From: Parachitinimonas caeni
GTDB lineage: Bacteria > Pseudomonadota > Gammaproteobacteria > Burkholderiales > Chitinimonadaceae
Length of the DNA stretch: 64,000 nt
NCBI RefSeq assembly: GCF_030129945.1
Contig: NZ_JARRAF010000001.1
Span: 1-64,000 of the forward strand
Direction of reading: 5' to 3'
The stretch's first letter is position 1. The number at the start of each line of letters is the position of its first letter. The translations under genes and the position numbers were made by a program. The notes under the pieces were generated by a model, which saw only the letters and a program-made list of their open reading frames with translations, did no database searches and was not told the origin of the DNA. Below are positions 1 through 8,616 of this stretch, piece after piece.

Positions 1-25
1 AGCACTCACACTTATCGACTGTATC

Positions 26-38
26 TTGTTAAAGAACA
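26..38 (-). promoter_or_regulatory. rRNA-operon boxA antitermination site
   Basis: On the minus strand this reads TGTTCTTTAACAA, matching the boxA element (TGCTCTTTAACA) of proteobacterial rRNA leaders. The bases that follow towards position 1 keep the layout of an rRNA leader and end in GAGTGCT. BoxA recruits NusB/NusE so that rRNA transcription resists Rho. The 16S gene itself would lie left of the window and is not visible; its presence is inferred from boxA together with the strong promoter upstream. Confidence 0.75.
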
Positions 39-115
39 CTTGCTGGCCTGACTAACTATCGCTAAACTTCCCGGTTGCCCGTTTCGTTTCGCTGCGTCAG
101 CAGCAGAGGAAGCGA

Positions 116-144
116 ACTATACGCCCCGCCCCTGAACTCGTCAA
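116..144 (-). promoter_or_regulatory. Strong sigma-70 promoter, probably rRNA P1
   Basis: On the minus strand TTGACG (139-144) and TATAGT (116-121) are separated by exactly 17 bases, close to the sigma-70 consensus. The upstream stretch at about 145-215 is AT-rich, as expected for an UP element, and boxA lies about 80 bases downstream. Transcription runs leftwards out of the window, very probably into a 16S-23S-5S operon. No gene is seen in 1-337; the only other item there is the cysE terminator at 283-307. Confidence 0.8.
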
Positions 145-282
145 CACCTCATACCAAAATATCTTTCAGCAATTCATCAAACTCCTGATTTATAAAGAAA
201 TTTATCAGGAAGATTTTTACCAAAAAGCAGCAATCCAACAATAAACTCTGACTTATCGGACAACCTGACTGCGTTTAGATAG

Positions 283-307
283 AAAAAAACCCGACATAAA
301 GTCGGGT
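283..307 (-). terminator. Rho-independent terminator of cysK-cysE
   Basis: A 7-bp stem (289-295 with 301-307), a 5-base loop and, on the minus strand, a run of T (283-288) lie about 30 bases beyond the cysE stop codon. This is a standard intrinsic terminator. Confidence 0.85.
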
Positions 308-337
308 CTGGGTGCAGCCAATTAATAATATATGTCG

Positions 338-1303
338 TTATTCGCCAGATGCTGGCGGCAAGCGCTCCTGTAAGGACTGGGCTTGGGTTACGTGGCTACC
401 GGAAGGTACGCTCCGAGTCAGCCAGACATTCCCCCCGATAGTTGAACCCGCACCAATCGTAATACGCCCCAAGATTGTTGCACCGGCATAGATCACCACA
501 TCGTCTTCAACAATAGGGTGACGAGGCTGACCTTTATGCAGATTCCCCTCTGCATCAGCAGGGAAGCTCTTGGCGCCTAAAGTCACGGCTTGGTATAGAC
601 GCACACGCTCACCAATGATGGCTGTCTCGCCTATAACTACGCCAGTACCGTGGTCGATGAAAAATCCGCGTCCAATTGTGGCACCAGGATGAATGTCGAT
701 TCCTGTTGCGGAATGCGCTTGTTCTGCAACCAATCTCGCCAGCATTGGCACACCAAGCTGATACAGCACATGGGCCAGGCGGTGATGAACGATTGCCAGC
801 ATCCCTGGGTAGCACAACAGGACCTCATCAACACTTCGCGCAGCCGGGTCGCCGGCGTAGGCAGCCAGCACATCGGTATCCAGCATGCTGCGAACATCTG
901 GTAGAGCCGCAGCAAATTGTCTGACGAGGTCTACTGCCCGAGCATCTATCTCGTGCTCAGTGGCGTCGTTCTGCTGTCTTGCGGTATAGCGCAACTCCAG
1001 CCGCACTTGGCGCCAGAGCGCATTCAATACGGCATCCAGCGTGTGGCCGACATAATAATCTTCGGTTTCCCGGCGCAGATCGGCTGGTCCCAGCCGCATG
1101 GGAAACAACGCTCCACGTAGATGAGTAATGATGTCGCGTAGCGCTTCCGGTGAAGGCAATTCCCTATCGCCCCGCTCCGAATTACCGCGCTGGCTATCGC
1201 GCCACGCCGTACGTACCATGCGCAGCTGACTCACCACCTGATCCAGATTCCAGTTATGCGCCATAGACGGGTAACTGGCTTGGGATAATCCATGTTTGCT
1301 CAT
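338..1303 (-). CDS. cysE: Serine O-acetyltransferase (EpsC/CysE type)
   Basis: Transfers an acetyl group from acetyl-CoA to L-serine, giving O-acetylserine, the substrate of the cysteine synthase encoded just upstream. The 321-residue protein has a helical N-terminal half and a left-handed beta-helix of hexapeptide repeats at about residues 201-300 ([11 protein letters not shown], then [20 protein letters not shown] and later repeats). The His residues in IDIHPGA and DHGTG match those conserved in the active site of the family. It is longer than E. coli CysE (about 273 residues) because of the N-terminal extension, as in the EpsC/SrpH subgroup. The start overlaps the cysK stop by 4 bases (ATGA), so the two genes are translationally coupled in one operon ended by the terminator at 283-307. 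Confidence 0.93.
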   Translation of the reverse strand: MSKHGLSQASYPSMAHNWNLDQVVSQLRMVRTAWRDSQRGNSERGDRELPSPEALRDIITHLRGALFPMRLGPADLRRETEDYYVGHTLDAVLNALWRQVRLELRYTARQQNDATEHEIDARAVDLVRQFAAALPDVRSMLDTDVLAAYAGDPAARSVDEVLLCYPGMLAIVHHRLAHVLYQLGVPMLARLVAEQAHSATGIDIHPGATIGRGFFIDHGTGVVIGETAIIGERVRLYQAVTLGAKSFPADAEGNLHKGQPRHPIVEDDVVIYAGATILGRITIGAGSTIGGNVWLTRSVPSGSHVTQAQSLQERLPPASGE

Positions 1304-2277
1304 AAGGGCATCCCTGTTGCATCGAACATACCCTCAAACAGGATGGAGCTGAGATAGCGCTCACCAGAGTCGGGCAGAATTACCACAATCGTTTTGCCGG
1401 CGTTTTCAGGCATCTGGGCCAGCTTCACAGCTGCGGCAGTTGCTGCGCCACAGGAAATCCCGGCCAAAATCCCCTCTTCCAGGGCCAATCTACGCGCAAA
1501 ACGAACGGCATCGTCATTCGTAACGGTTTCCACTGCGTCGACCAGAGATAGATCCAGCACCTGAGGGACAAAACCGGCGCCAATGCCTTGGATTTTATGT
1601 GGAGCAGGCTGGAGTGGCTGCCCAGCACGGGACTGGGTAAGGATAGGACTGGCGGCAGGTTCAACAGCCACCGTCTGAATCGCCTTGCCCTGAGTCTGCT
1701 TGATGTAGCGGGAAATCCCTGTGATCGTCCCCCCCGTCCCCACGCCCGACACCAGAATGTCGATCTTGCCGTCGGTATCATTCCAGATCTCCGGGCCTGT
1801 CGTCGCCTCGTGAACCGCTGGATTGGCCGGATTCTTGAACTGCTGCAGCAGGACATAGCGATCTGGATCGGATGCTGCAATTTCCTCCGCCTTGGCAACC
1901 GCGCCACTCATACCCTTTGCGCCTTCGGTGAGTACCAGCTTTGCGCCATAAGCTAACAGCAGCTTACGGCGTTCAATGCTCATGGTCTCGGGCATAGTTA
2001 AAGTCAAAGGAATACCACGGGCCGCAGCAACAAACGCCAGCGCGATGCCAGTATTACCACTGGTTGGCTCGACCAGCTCTTTACCCGGCCCGAGCAGGCC
2101 GCGCTTCTCCGCATCCCAGATCATCGCCGCACCGATCCGACACTTCACTGAATAGGCGGGGTTACGCCCTTCGATCTTGGCGAGTACGGTGGCACCGGCG
2201 CCATCAGTAACCCGATTGAGCCGCACCAGCGGCGTCTTGCCAATTGAGAGTGAATTGTCTTCGTACCAGTTAGGCAT
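1300..2277 (-). CDS. cysK: Cysteine synthase A, O-acetylserine sulfhydrylase
   Basis: PLP enzyme that joins O-acetylserine and sulfide to make cysteine. The 325-residue sequence follows E. coli CysK nearly end to end: [11 protein letters not shown] with the PLP lysine at about residue 45, the substrate loop EPTSGNTG at about 69-76, the glycine-rich phosphate loop [10 protein letters not shown] at about 178, and [12 protein letters not shown] near the C terminus. The loop near residue 272 reads GISCG where E. coli has GISSG, so the residue near the pyridine nitrogen is Cys here; activity is still expected. It is first in the operon with cysE, which fits the cysteine synthase complex. A promoter and palindromic operator lie upstream at 2348-2389. 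Confidence 0.95.
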   Translation of the reverse strand: MPNWYEDNSLSIGKTPLVRLNRVTDGAGATVLAKIEGRNPAYSVKCRIGAAMIWDAEKRGLLGPGKELVEPTSGNTGIALAFVAAARGIPLTLTMPETMSIERRKLLLAYGAKLVLTEGAKGMSGAVAKAEEIAASDPDRYVLLQQFKNPANPAVHEATTGPEIWNDTDGKIDILVSGVGTGGTITGISRYIKQTQGKAIQTVAVEPAASPILTQSRAGQPLQPAPHKIQGIGAGFVPQVLDLSLVDAVETVTNDDAVRFARRLALEEGILAGISCGAATAAAVKLAQMPENAGKTIVVILPDSGERYLSSILFEGMFDATGMPL

Positions 2278-2347
2278 TTTCTTTCCCTTATTAATAGATA
2301 TGCTTGGCCAGGAATCCGATTACACGACCACCCAAAGTGTAGCGGCC

Positions 2348-2389
2348 TATAACACCGATGTTATACGGGGATTCGGGCAAAAGGTTCAA
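2348..2389 (-). promoter_or_regulatory. cysK promoter with overlapping palindromic operator
   Basis: On the minus strand TTGAAC (2384-2389) and TATAAC (2360-2365) are 18 bases apart, about 75-80 bases before the cysK start. The -10 hexamer lies inside an 18-bp palindrome (2348-2365) with 7-bp arms TATAACA/TGTTATA around CCGA. This arrangement is expected for a repressor that blocks polymerase. The regulator is unknown; it does not look like a typical CysB site. The rest of the gap 2278-2607 shows no gene. Confidence 0.55.
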
Positions 2390-2607
2390 TCTTGCACCGC
2401 AAGTTTCCGGGCAATGATCGTACGCAGGCAAAGAGCCGGATTCAGGCGCACCAAACCAACATATGGGGGGTTTGGCATAGTGAGAAGTAAATAAAAATAC
2501 CTTCGATATATCCACTGGCAATATATGAGCCAGCAGCTGACTGAGGTCGCTGCGGCACGCTATATATATTAGGTAATCACCCTTCGCCCAGTTGCGGCCA
2601 AATCATC

Positions 2608-3222
2608 ATGGCTTCCAATCCAGCCTGCATCGAATTCTGGTTCGACTTTGGTAGTCCTTACAGCTATTTGAGCATGATGCGGATAGACGCGCTGACCGCT
2701 GCGGCCGGGCTTACGCTCATCTACCGACCATTTCTGCTCGGACCGATTTTCAAGGCGCTGGGTTATGACACCTCGCCCTTTGTCGCTCACCCAGAAAAAG
2801 GGCGTTATATGTGGCGGGACATGCAACGCCAGTCCGAAAAGCAGGGATTACCTTTCCACAAACCTTCACTCTTCCCGAGGAACGCCCTGCTCGCCACGCG
2901 AGTCGCCATGCTTGGGGAGAATACGCCGTGGATTCGCAACTACTGCAGGGCAATCATGCGGCAGAACTTCGAAGCCGATCAGGACATCAGCCTTCGCAGC
3001 AATGTAGTCAGCGCGCTGCACGGACTGGTACCCGACGCCGACGCCCTTGTAGTGGCTGCGGGAGATGAATCAAACAAGCAGCGGCTACGGCAACAAGTGG
3101 CCATAGCGCAGCATCTGGGAATTTTTGGCGCCCCAACTTTTTTCGTGGGAGATGAGATGTATTGGGGCAACGACCGCCTGGATGACGCCATTGCACAAGC
3201 CAAGCAGGCAGGGCGGCTCTAA
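2608..3222 (+). CDS. 2-hydroxychromene-2-carboxylate isomerase family protein
   Basis: A 204-residue thioredoxin-fold protein of the DsbA/GST-kappa group. It begins with the family signature WFDFGSPYSYLS (residues 11-22), where Ser16 takes the place of the catalytic cysteine of DsbA. It ends with the conserved block GIFGAPTFFVGDEMYWGNDRL spread over about residues 171-191. Characterised members use glutathione to isomerise 2-hydroxychromene-2-carboxylate in naphthalene breakdown. No aromatic-degradation genes are nearby, so the real substrate is open and a general glutathione-dependent isomerase role is as likely. It stands alone and converges on the AraC-type regulator, overlapping it by 4 bases. 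No clear ribosome binding site precedes the ATG. Confidence 0.85.
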   Translation: MASNPACIEFWFDFGSPYSYLSMMRIDALTAAAGLTLIYRPFLLGPIFKALGYDTSPFVAHPEKGRYMWRDMQRQSEKQGLPFHKPSLFPRNALLATRVAMLGENTPWIRNYCRAIMRQNFEADQDISLRSNVVSALHGLVPDADALVVAAGDESNKQRLRQQVAIAQHLGIFGAPTFFVGDEMYWGNDRLDDAIAQAKQAGRL

Positions 3223-3980
3223 GCCGTACGCTGTTGCAGCTGCCGATACTCTCTCGGGCTCATCCCGGTCGCCTGCCTGACCTGGCGGGTCAGCGCGCTC
3301 TGATCGAAGAAACCGCAATCGAGTGCCACCTCGGCAATCGGATGACTCGTCTGTGCGAGCGCCATCAACGCAGCCTCCAAACGGGTTTTGCGTACGAACT
3401 GGCCCGTACTCATCAAAAATACCCGCTTCATCCGCCGGTCAAGCCGCGCAATCGACAAACCCGAAATATCCGACAACTCCTCAAGCGACACCTGCCGGTG
3501 ATAATTGGATTGAATAAAATCAATCGTTTCGGCAAAGCGTTCGTCAATAAACGCCTCCCGACTCAGCTCGGTGAGATCCTTGGACAGACAAATCAAACCG
3601 ATAAGCCGACCGTAGCGGTCATATAGCGGCTCCTTGCTCGACAGGCACCAGCCAGGGCGACGGTCGCGATACATGGTCAGGTCGAGGTTATCTACCACGG
3701 GTCGGCCATTGGCGAACACCACCTTGTCCTGTGCCGCATAGCGATCTGCCATGACTGACGGAAACAAATCGTAAGCCGTCTTGCCCAGCGCATCTCGCTT
3801 GTCGCGCAAGCCACAGCGATCCACGCAGGCTTCGCTGATCGCCACATACCGTCCTTCCGGGTCTTTGACAGAAAAGACAATATCCGGCAGGCGATCAAAC
3901 AATGTCTGGGCAAACAAAGTATCACTGAGATCAGAAACCACATGCCGCTTGAAGGAACGGCTTTCCAGATCAATCTGCAT
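3219..3980 (-). CDS. PAS-domain AraC-family transcriptional regulator
   Basis: 253 residues from the preferred start. A PAS domain occupies about residues 25-145 (RLPDIVFSVKDPEGRYVAIS, then the conserved DLTMYRDRRPGW and YDRYGRLIGL blocks). A two-helix-turn-helix AraC/XylS DNA-binding domain fills about 150-253, ending in the signature ALDCGFFDQSALTRQVRQ and ATGMSPREYR. The frame can be opened back to 4079, but those residues look non-coding and the ATG at 3980 has GGGAG about 10 bases before it. PAS-AraC proteins sense a small ligand or cofactor; the targets are unknown. It converges on the isomerase gene, whose end it overlaps by 4 bases. Confidence 0.85.
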   Translation of the reverse strand: MQIDLESRSFKRHVVSDLSDTLFAQTLFDRLPDIVFSVKDPEGRYVAISEACVDRCGLRDKRDALGKTAYDLFPSVMADRYAAQDKVVFANGRPVVDNLDLTMYRDRRPGWCLSSKEPLYDRYGRLIGLICLSKDLTELSREAFIDERFAETIDFIQSNYHRQVSLEELSDISGLSIARLDRRMKRVFLMSTGQFVRKTRLEAALMALAQTSHPIAEVALDCGFFDQSALTRQVRQATGMSPREYRQLQQRTA

Positions 3981-4301
3981 CGCACCATCTCCCTTAGTCC
4001 CATCCTTGGCTGGAAATTCTGGTTGTATTTGGATGATCAATTCATTCCAGCCATGCCTCTTGCACAATCCGGCGGCCACTTCGTCCCTCTGACCCGCTCG
4101 CCGGCCTCCTTATTCACTGTATCCAAAAAAATGGCCGACTACTTCAAGGAAATGTAGTCGGCTCATATTCAAGACAGAGAAATCCGATCCCCGACCCACC
4201 TCCGTCAGCGATCGCATTAGCAGGCACCCGATTCGGAGTCAGGCCCCCGTCCCACCGCACTCCCGGTTCTCAGCCACCACACCAGGAAATGCCGTCCTTA
4301 T
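3981..4301. other. Gap between AraC regulator and collagenase
   Basis: About 320 bases with no convincing gene. It holds the terminator at 4125-4162 and presumably the promoter of the AraC-type gene. The open frame at 3942-4157 on the plus strand lacks coding character and ends inside the hairpin. Confidence 0.6.
4125..4162 (-). terminator. Terminator downstream of collagenase
   Basis: A 9-bp perfect stem GCCGACTAC/GTAGTCGGC (4134-4142 with 4154-4162) is followed on the minus strand by a run of seven T (4125-4131). It lies about 140 bases beyond the collagenase stop. Confidence 0.75.
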
Positions 4302-6512
4302 TTACTGCACATACGTCGCGGTCACGCTGACCTCTGCGTAAGGTGATTTGGCAGGCAATGTAAGGTAATACCAGGTATTGCCGGCTGGTAAATAAATCGT
4401 CACTTTCTCGACATTTCCATCCTCTATGGATCTACCGTCAAATCGCATATTAGTCGGGTAATACCCACGGCCAACATACATATCCATATCACCGTTACCC
4501 CCTTTACTGGTAAAGACCAAGTTACGGGCGCCCGACGGTACAAATAGTGCCAGATAACCGACATTATCAGCGCTCACTTTAATCGCACAGCCCTTTTTCA
4601 ATTCAAACTGACTCTCACACCATTTGACATCATCCGGCAAAGGCGGTGTACCACTGGTTGTTGCGGTGCTCACCCAGGATGCAAACTCACTATCGTAGCG
4701 ACTGCCAATATCACTCATATATTTCTGATAGGATTGATAATCGCCAGAGCGGAAATTTGCCATTACCGCATTCACGTCGCCACGATGCTTCTCAACCATG
4801 AATCGTGCCGCCATATATCCCCAGGAATATGCGCGCGGCACATAATCACTCATACCATAAGTATTCTGGAATATCTGACTTAATTTATAAGTCCCTTTCT
4901 TCGCAACATCAATGGCCTTTTGATTGTTATTCTTCAGTGACAGATACTCCGCAATCCCCTCTATCCACCAAACCGTTGGCACGGTTGTAGATTTCGAGAA
5001 ATCACCATACATATTGAATCGGCCATCCAGATAATGCACGAATTCATGCTCAAGATTCCAGATGCTGAATTTAGGCCGCAGCCAGGATGCCTCATGTGCG
5101 ATAAATCTGGCTTGATTGCCTACTTTAGCCGGATCGCCTTCCAGGTACATTCCACCATTGTCGGTGGAAATATCAAATAGCGTTCCAGCCCATTTGTCGT
5201 AATTGGTATAGTCATCAAACACAACGACTTCCAGCGTTGTATTATTATCATTCGCCACCGGCTTGCGATTTGTTTGCAGCATGGCATGGAAATAATCTTC
5301 TTCCTGCGCTAATAGACTGCATGCCTGCTTGAATTGATCCTCCGTCATATCTTGCGCTTTAATCTTGATTGACGGGCTACAGGTATAGCGATTCTTCAAC
5401 ACCAAATCTTCAATCTTTGTACGATAGCCACATGTGCCATATTCCGCACAATTGGCACTGTCGTAATAATCCACTGCGCGTGCAGCCGCAATCCATAAAT
5501 CGGAATCGACTCCCATCATGCTGCTACTGGCAAGCGTCTGTTTAACGTAGGTTTTTGCTTGATTCCGTGTCTGGGGGTACTGCATGAAACGGAAAGCCTC
5601 GTTAGCGGTATCGTTCAATTGATAAGCTTTCTTGGCATCAAGCAAGGCTGATTTATTCTGGGTGAGAATGCCATTTAAGGCATTGAGGTAAGACAGATCA
5701 GATACCAGCACAGCCTTGGCATCGTCCCGCCATTGCGCATAATAAAATATGGTCAGAATCCCCGTGAAGCCCGCATCGCCATCGTAATATTTAAATACAT
5801 CGCTTGCGTTGGGGTTATTGCTCGAATTGGTAAAACGCACGACCAGATCTCTGACATAAGGCAGGAAATAAGCTTCATCCCGCATATTGGTCACCAGTGT
5901 CATGACTTCACGAGCAGTAGAACGTGCAACTGGATTAGGTTTAAATAAATTTGACCCGGTCATCAACTGTTTGAGGGCGGGCCGGATTGCATCGCGCACC
6001 TGGGTTGAAGGCGGATTGCTATCCGCCAGGAAATATCCTGCTCGCAGGAACAGTACCAGGTTATCAACCGCGCTGGTTGTCGCATTATAACTAGCCGCCT
6101 CGGCAGCTAATCTATTCACTACAGCAAGATAATTTGCCAATGTATAGATTTTTGCCTGCTGACTGGAGTTCGCAGAAAACAGCCCGTATGTGCATTCATA
6201 GTTTGGTAGAGAAACCAAATAATCTGCCAAGGCAGTGCCACTATAACTTGCAATTTTATCTACATCTGGACAATCTACCGCAGCGAAACTCTGCCGACTT
6301 ATTTCCGGTAGACTAAAATGCGATTGCTGCTCATTGGGAGGCATTAGCTGTCGCAAATGCGGCGCATCAGGCTGATTCAACTTTCCATGAGAATGGGCAG
6401 GCAATTTTTCCGTATCATATTGATGTGGAATTTGCTCCGCCATTACATATTGGCTGGAAAATGCCGAAAACAGGCACAACGAAAGGAAATTCATTTTATA
6501 TCTGACGAACAT
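4302..6512 (-). CDS. Secreted microbial collagenase (peptidase family M9)
   Basis: A 736-residue zinc metalloprotease exported by a signal peptide (residues 1 to about 25, hydrophobic stretch ending VMA). The N-terminal half is the activator-type domain of M9 collagenases (about 80-350). The peptidase domain carries HEFVH at 489-493, followed by YLDGRFN and by WWIEGIAEYL, where Glu518 is the likely third zinc ligand. Residues about 635-736 form a pre-peptidase C-terminal (PPC) domain like those that help such enzymes bind collagen. All catalytic residues are present. The ATG at 6512 has AAGGAG 8 bases upstream. The gene is visibly richer in A+T than its neighbours and stands alone, which suggests horizontal acquisition. 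Likely role: breakdown of animal protein for nutrition or tissue invasion. Confidence 0.93.
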   Translation of the reverse strand: MFVRYKMNFLSLCLFSAFSSQYVMAEQIPHQYDTEKLPAHSHGKLNQPDAPHLRQLMPPNEQQSHFSLPEISRQSFAAVDCPDVDKIASYSGTALADYLVSLPNYECTYGLFSANSSQQAKIYTLANYLAVVNRLAAEAASYNATTSAVDNLVLFLRAGYFLADSNPPSTQVRDAIRPALKQLMTGSNLFKPNPVARSTAREVMTLVTNMRDEAYFLPYVRDLVVRFTNSSNNPNASDVFKYYDGDAGFTGILTIFYYAQWRDDAKAVLVSDLSYLNALNGILTQNKSALLDAKKAYQLNDTANEAFRFMQYPQTRNQAKTYVKQTLASSSMMGVDSDLWIAAARAVDYYDSANCAEYGTCGYRTKIEDLVLKNRYTCSPSIKIKAQDMTEDQFKQACSLLAQEEDYFHAMLQTNRKPVANDNNTTLEVVVFDDYTNYDKWAGTLFDISTDNGGMYLEGDPAKVGNQARFIAHEASWLRPKFSIWNLEHEFVHYLDGRFNMYGDFSKSTTVPTVWWIEGIAEYLSLKNNNQKAIDVAKKGTYKLSQIFQNTYGMSDYVPRAYSWGYMAARFMVEKHRGDVNAVMANFRSGDYQSYQKYMSDIGSRYDSEFASWVSTATTSGTPPLPDDVKWCESQFELKKGCAIKVSADNVGYLALFVPSGARNLVFTSKGGNGDMDMYVGRGYYPTNMRFDGRSIEDGNVEKVTIYLPAGNTWYYLTLPAKSPYAEVSVTATYVQ

Positions 6513-7038
6513 GTGAATACTCCTTATGAATGCAGCGCAATACGCTGATTCATTTCTCCTGATTGCGATGATTGCAGCCGGGAATGGATGATAATTACCA
6601 TTCTCCAGGCCACTCCTTGTAGAGGGGGCATTTGCCCTTATTGTATTTACTGCTTACGCGAATGCGTCATTTAATTCGGCACTACGCCCGACAAAAGCTC
6701 TACAGAAACATTAAATTATTATTGTTGGCGCAATATGGCGGATGGGCGGGAATCTGTATTGCACAAATTCCACGCTCAGGCGTTGAAAATTTCCAAGAGG
6801 CGACCTTGCATTTGCGCCGACAAAAGGATGGGGAATGGCGCAAGTCGCTGATTACAAAGCGAGCCGCAGCGCACCATTCCAGCAATGGTTCGCCACGTTC
6901 TATTGGCTGTAAGTCTGTTTAATTGGTCAACACCAGATGGTGTAGGCGTCCAGCAGAAGCAGGGCCTGCTGGGCAAGCAAGGATGGCCCGGCCAGACAGG
7001 CTCGACAGGCCGGGGTGGCGTTTGGGGCAGAACCCGGC
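6513..7038. other. Gap between collagenase and kptA
   Basis: About 525 bases. The left part should hold the collagenase promoter. A 96-codon open frame at 6632-6922 on the plus strand has no recognisable family, no clear ribosome binding site and an unconvincing composition, so it is not called. Near 6988-7015 a 7-bp stem (CCCGGCC/GGCCGGG) could aid termination of kptA but lacks a T run. Confidence 0.4.
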
Positions 7039-7605
7039 TTAGGTTGATGGGTCGGGGAAGTAGATGGCACTGGCCGGCACATTTTCCGTCAGCCAGACAC
7101 CGTTTTCGGACAGATAAAAAAGGTGGCCGCTTTGGGCAAGTTCACCCGCCTTGATGGTCAGCACCACCGGTTTACCATGACGAGCCCCCACTGTGCGGGC
7201 GGTATCACGGGTTGCCGAAAGATGGACATGCAGGCGTGATTGCGGTGATAACCCATGACGGCGAATGGATTCGACCGTGTGGCTGGCAGTGCCATGATAG
7301 AGGAACTCTGGTGGCGTCTTTGGCGTAAACCCCAGATCCACCTTGACGGAGTGCCCCTGATTGGCCCGGATCCGCTGATTTTCTTCGTCCAGCGTAAATC
7401 GCTGTTTATCGTTATTGGCGACCACTTCCCGCAGCAGAGGCATGGAGAGCTGTACGCCATGCCTGGCAGCACATTTGATCAGCTGCGGCACATCCGCCCA
7501 GCCCTGGGCGTCCAGTGTCAACCCGATCGAACCCGGCTGATGTCGCAGGATCAGGCTGAGAAATTTGCTGACCGTGCGTTGATGATTTTCTCGTTTGCTA
7601 TTCAT
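7039..7605 (-). CDS. kptA: RNA 2'-phosphotransferase (Tpt1/KptA family)
   Basis: 188 residues. Family members move an internal RNA 2'-phosphate to NAD+, releasing ADP-ribose 1''-2''-cyclic phosphate and nicotinamide. In eukaryotes this ends tRNA splicing; the bacterial role is unsettled. Visible family blocks are VSKFLSLILRHQP (about 13-25), the RNA-binding winged helix region with WADVPQLI, then FLYHGTASHTVESIRRHGL (about 101-119), HVHLSATRD and RHGKPVVLTI, which carry the conserved Arg-His-Arg residues. It sits alone with no RNA ligase or tRNA gene nearby. An AAGGA lies directly against the ATG at 7605, so the start is slightly uncertain. Confidence 0.93.
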   Translation of the reverse strand: MNSKRENHQRTVSKFLSLILRHQPGSIGLTLDAQGWADVPQLIKCAARHGVQLSMPLLREVVANNDKQRFTLDEENQRIRANQGHSVKVDLGFTPKTPPEFLYHGTASHTVESIRRHGLSPQSRLHVHLSATRDTARTVGARHGKPVVLTIKAGELAQSGHLFYLSENGVWLTENVPASAIYFPDPST

Positions 7606-7984
7606 TCCTTACTCATTCATGACGTTGTGCATTCACTTGATGCCGACCCTGCCCGCAGGGTGTCAGTGCATCAATGACCAGATTGAGAGTCTGCCGTGGC
7701 GGCTGCACCCGGTCTCGCGGTCGTCCACGAAATACTTAGGTGGCATGCAATCTGACCAGCGCCACTGGCACCAAGCAGACCAAGCCGCCCGAATCGAATT
7801 CCAAATGGCGCGTTGGCGCCGACGCCCCGTTCAAGTGGACTGGCTGTCGAGGAGGCAACAGTTCCAAGAACAGACAACGCGGCGGCGTGCGCTTGATCAT
7901 ACGCGATTCGGGAACCCTGGCCTGGACGACCGGTCTTGCCAGAGCGGCGGTAATCCATCGGCAACAGAAACGGGGGCGGAGTGC
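7606..7984. other. Gap between kptA and TonB-like orphan
   Basis: About 380 bases. Several frames stay open, including one continuous with the gene at 7985, but their translations are rich in Arg, Gln and Trp without any recognisable motif and look non-coding. I see no RNA gene or repeat. It may be decayed sequence plus the promoters of kptA and the next gene. Confidence 0.4.
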
Positions 7985-8566
7985 ATGGCGTGGAACGAAA
8001 GAAGAGGACCGCTGCTTGCTGGTGTGACAGCAGCCATCTTATTGCATGGCTTGGCGTTGATCTGGCAAGGACCAAGCTGGCGGCAGGGCCGCCCTGACAC
8101 CCTGCGGCTGCAGGTCATGCTACAACCCAAACCAGCCGCAGTGCCGGCAAGCCGTCCGGCAGAGCCCGCCAGGCTTGCATCGACGACGTTGACAACGCCG
8201 ACACCGCACCCACGCCGACCGAGCAAGATCCCTCCCTCCCGTCAGGCCAGCGCTCCCATATCAACCATGCCGGCCCTAACCGGCAATCCTCCAGTCGAGG
8301 CCCCGCCGACGACCGATGCGACACCCGCCATTGATTTAGATGCGGCCCGCAAAACTGCGTCCGCGTTGGTGCGGGAGGAGGCGGCACGCCAGCCCAAGGC
8401 TCACCCGGCACTCGCCCGAGCCGAGCCGGAACAGGAAAGTAAACTTGCCAAAGATTTTCAGAAGTCAGTTCGAGCCGACTGCAAGGAGGCCTACTCGGGC
8501 TTTGGCTTGCTGGCCGTGGTGCCGCTAGTGCTGGATACCGTGCGCGACAAAGGCTGCAAATGGTAA
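7985..8566 (+). CDS. TonB-like single-pass inner-membrane protein, unknown function
   Basis: About 193 residues from the chosen ATG. A short basic start (WNERR) leads into one hydrophobic segment at about residues 10-28. A long Pro/Ala/Thr-rich linker follows (about 45-120), then a charged Ala/Glu helix (about 120-160) and a conserved-looking C terminus with two Cys (ADCKEAYSGFGLLAVVPLV and GCKW). The overall build is like TonB or TolA without a recognisable TonB C-terminal domain. An in-frame ORF extends to 7595, but the ATG at 7985 has GGAG 6 bases upstream and directly precedes the membrane segment. No exbB/exbD are present. Function unknown. Confidence 0.6.
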   Translation: MAWNERRGPLLAGVTAAILLHGLALIWQGPSWRQGRPDTLRLQVMLQPKPAAVPASRPAEPARLASTTLTTPTPHPRRPSKIPPSRQASAPISTMPALTGNPPVEAPPTTDATPAIDLDAARKTASALVREEAARQPKAHPALARAEPEQESKLAKDFQKSVRADCKEAYSGFGLLAVVPLVLDTVRDKGCKW

Positions 8567-8592
8567 CAAGCCCTTGGTCTCCCAAGGGCTTG
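8567..8592. terminator. Hairpin between convergent genes
   Basis: An 11-bp perfect stem (8567-8577 with 8582-8592) with a 4-base loop lies immediately after the stop at 8566 and 25 bases from the end of the convergent dehydrogenase gene. There is no long T run, but the position fits a shared bidirectional terminator. Confidence 0.6.
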
Positions 8593-8616
8593 CATCATGC
8601 GTAATCACCGCGAAGA

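Noticed and set aside
6632-6922. 96-codon open frame between collagenase and kptA
   Set aside because: No ribosome site, no family likeness, and opposite-strand frames are equally open.
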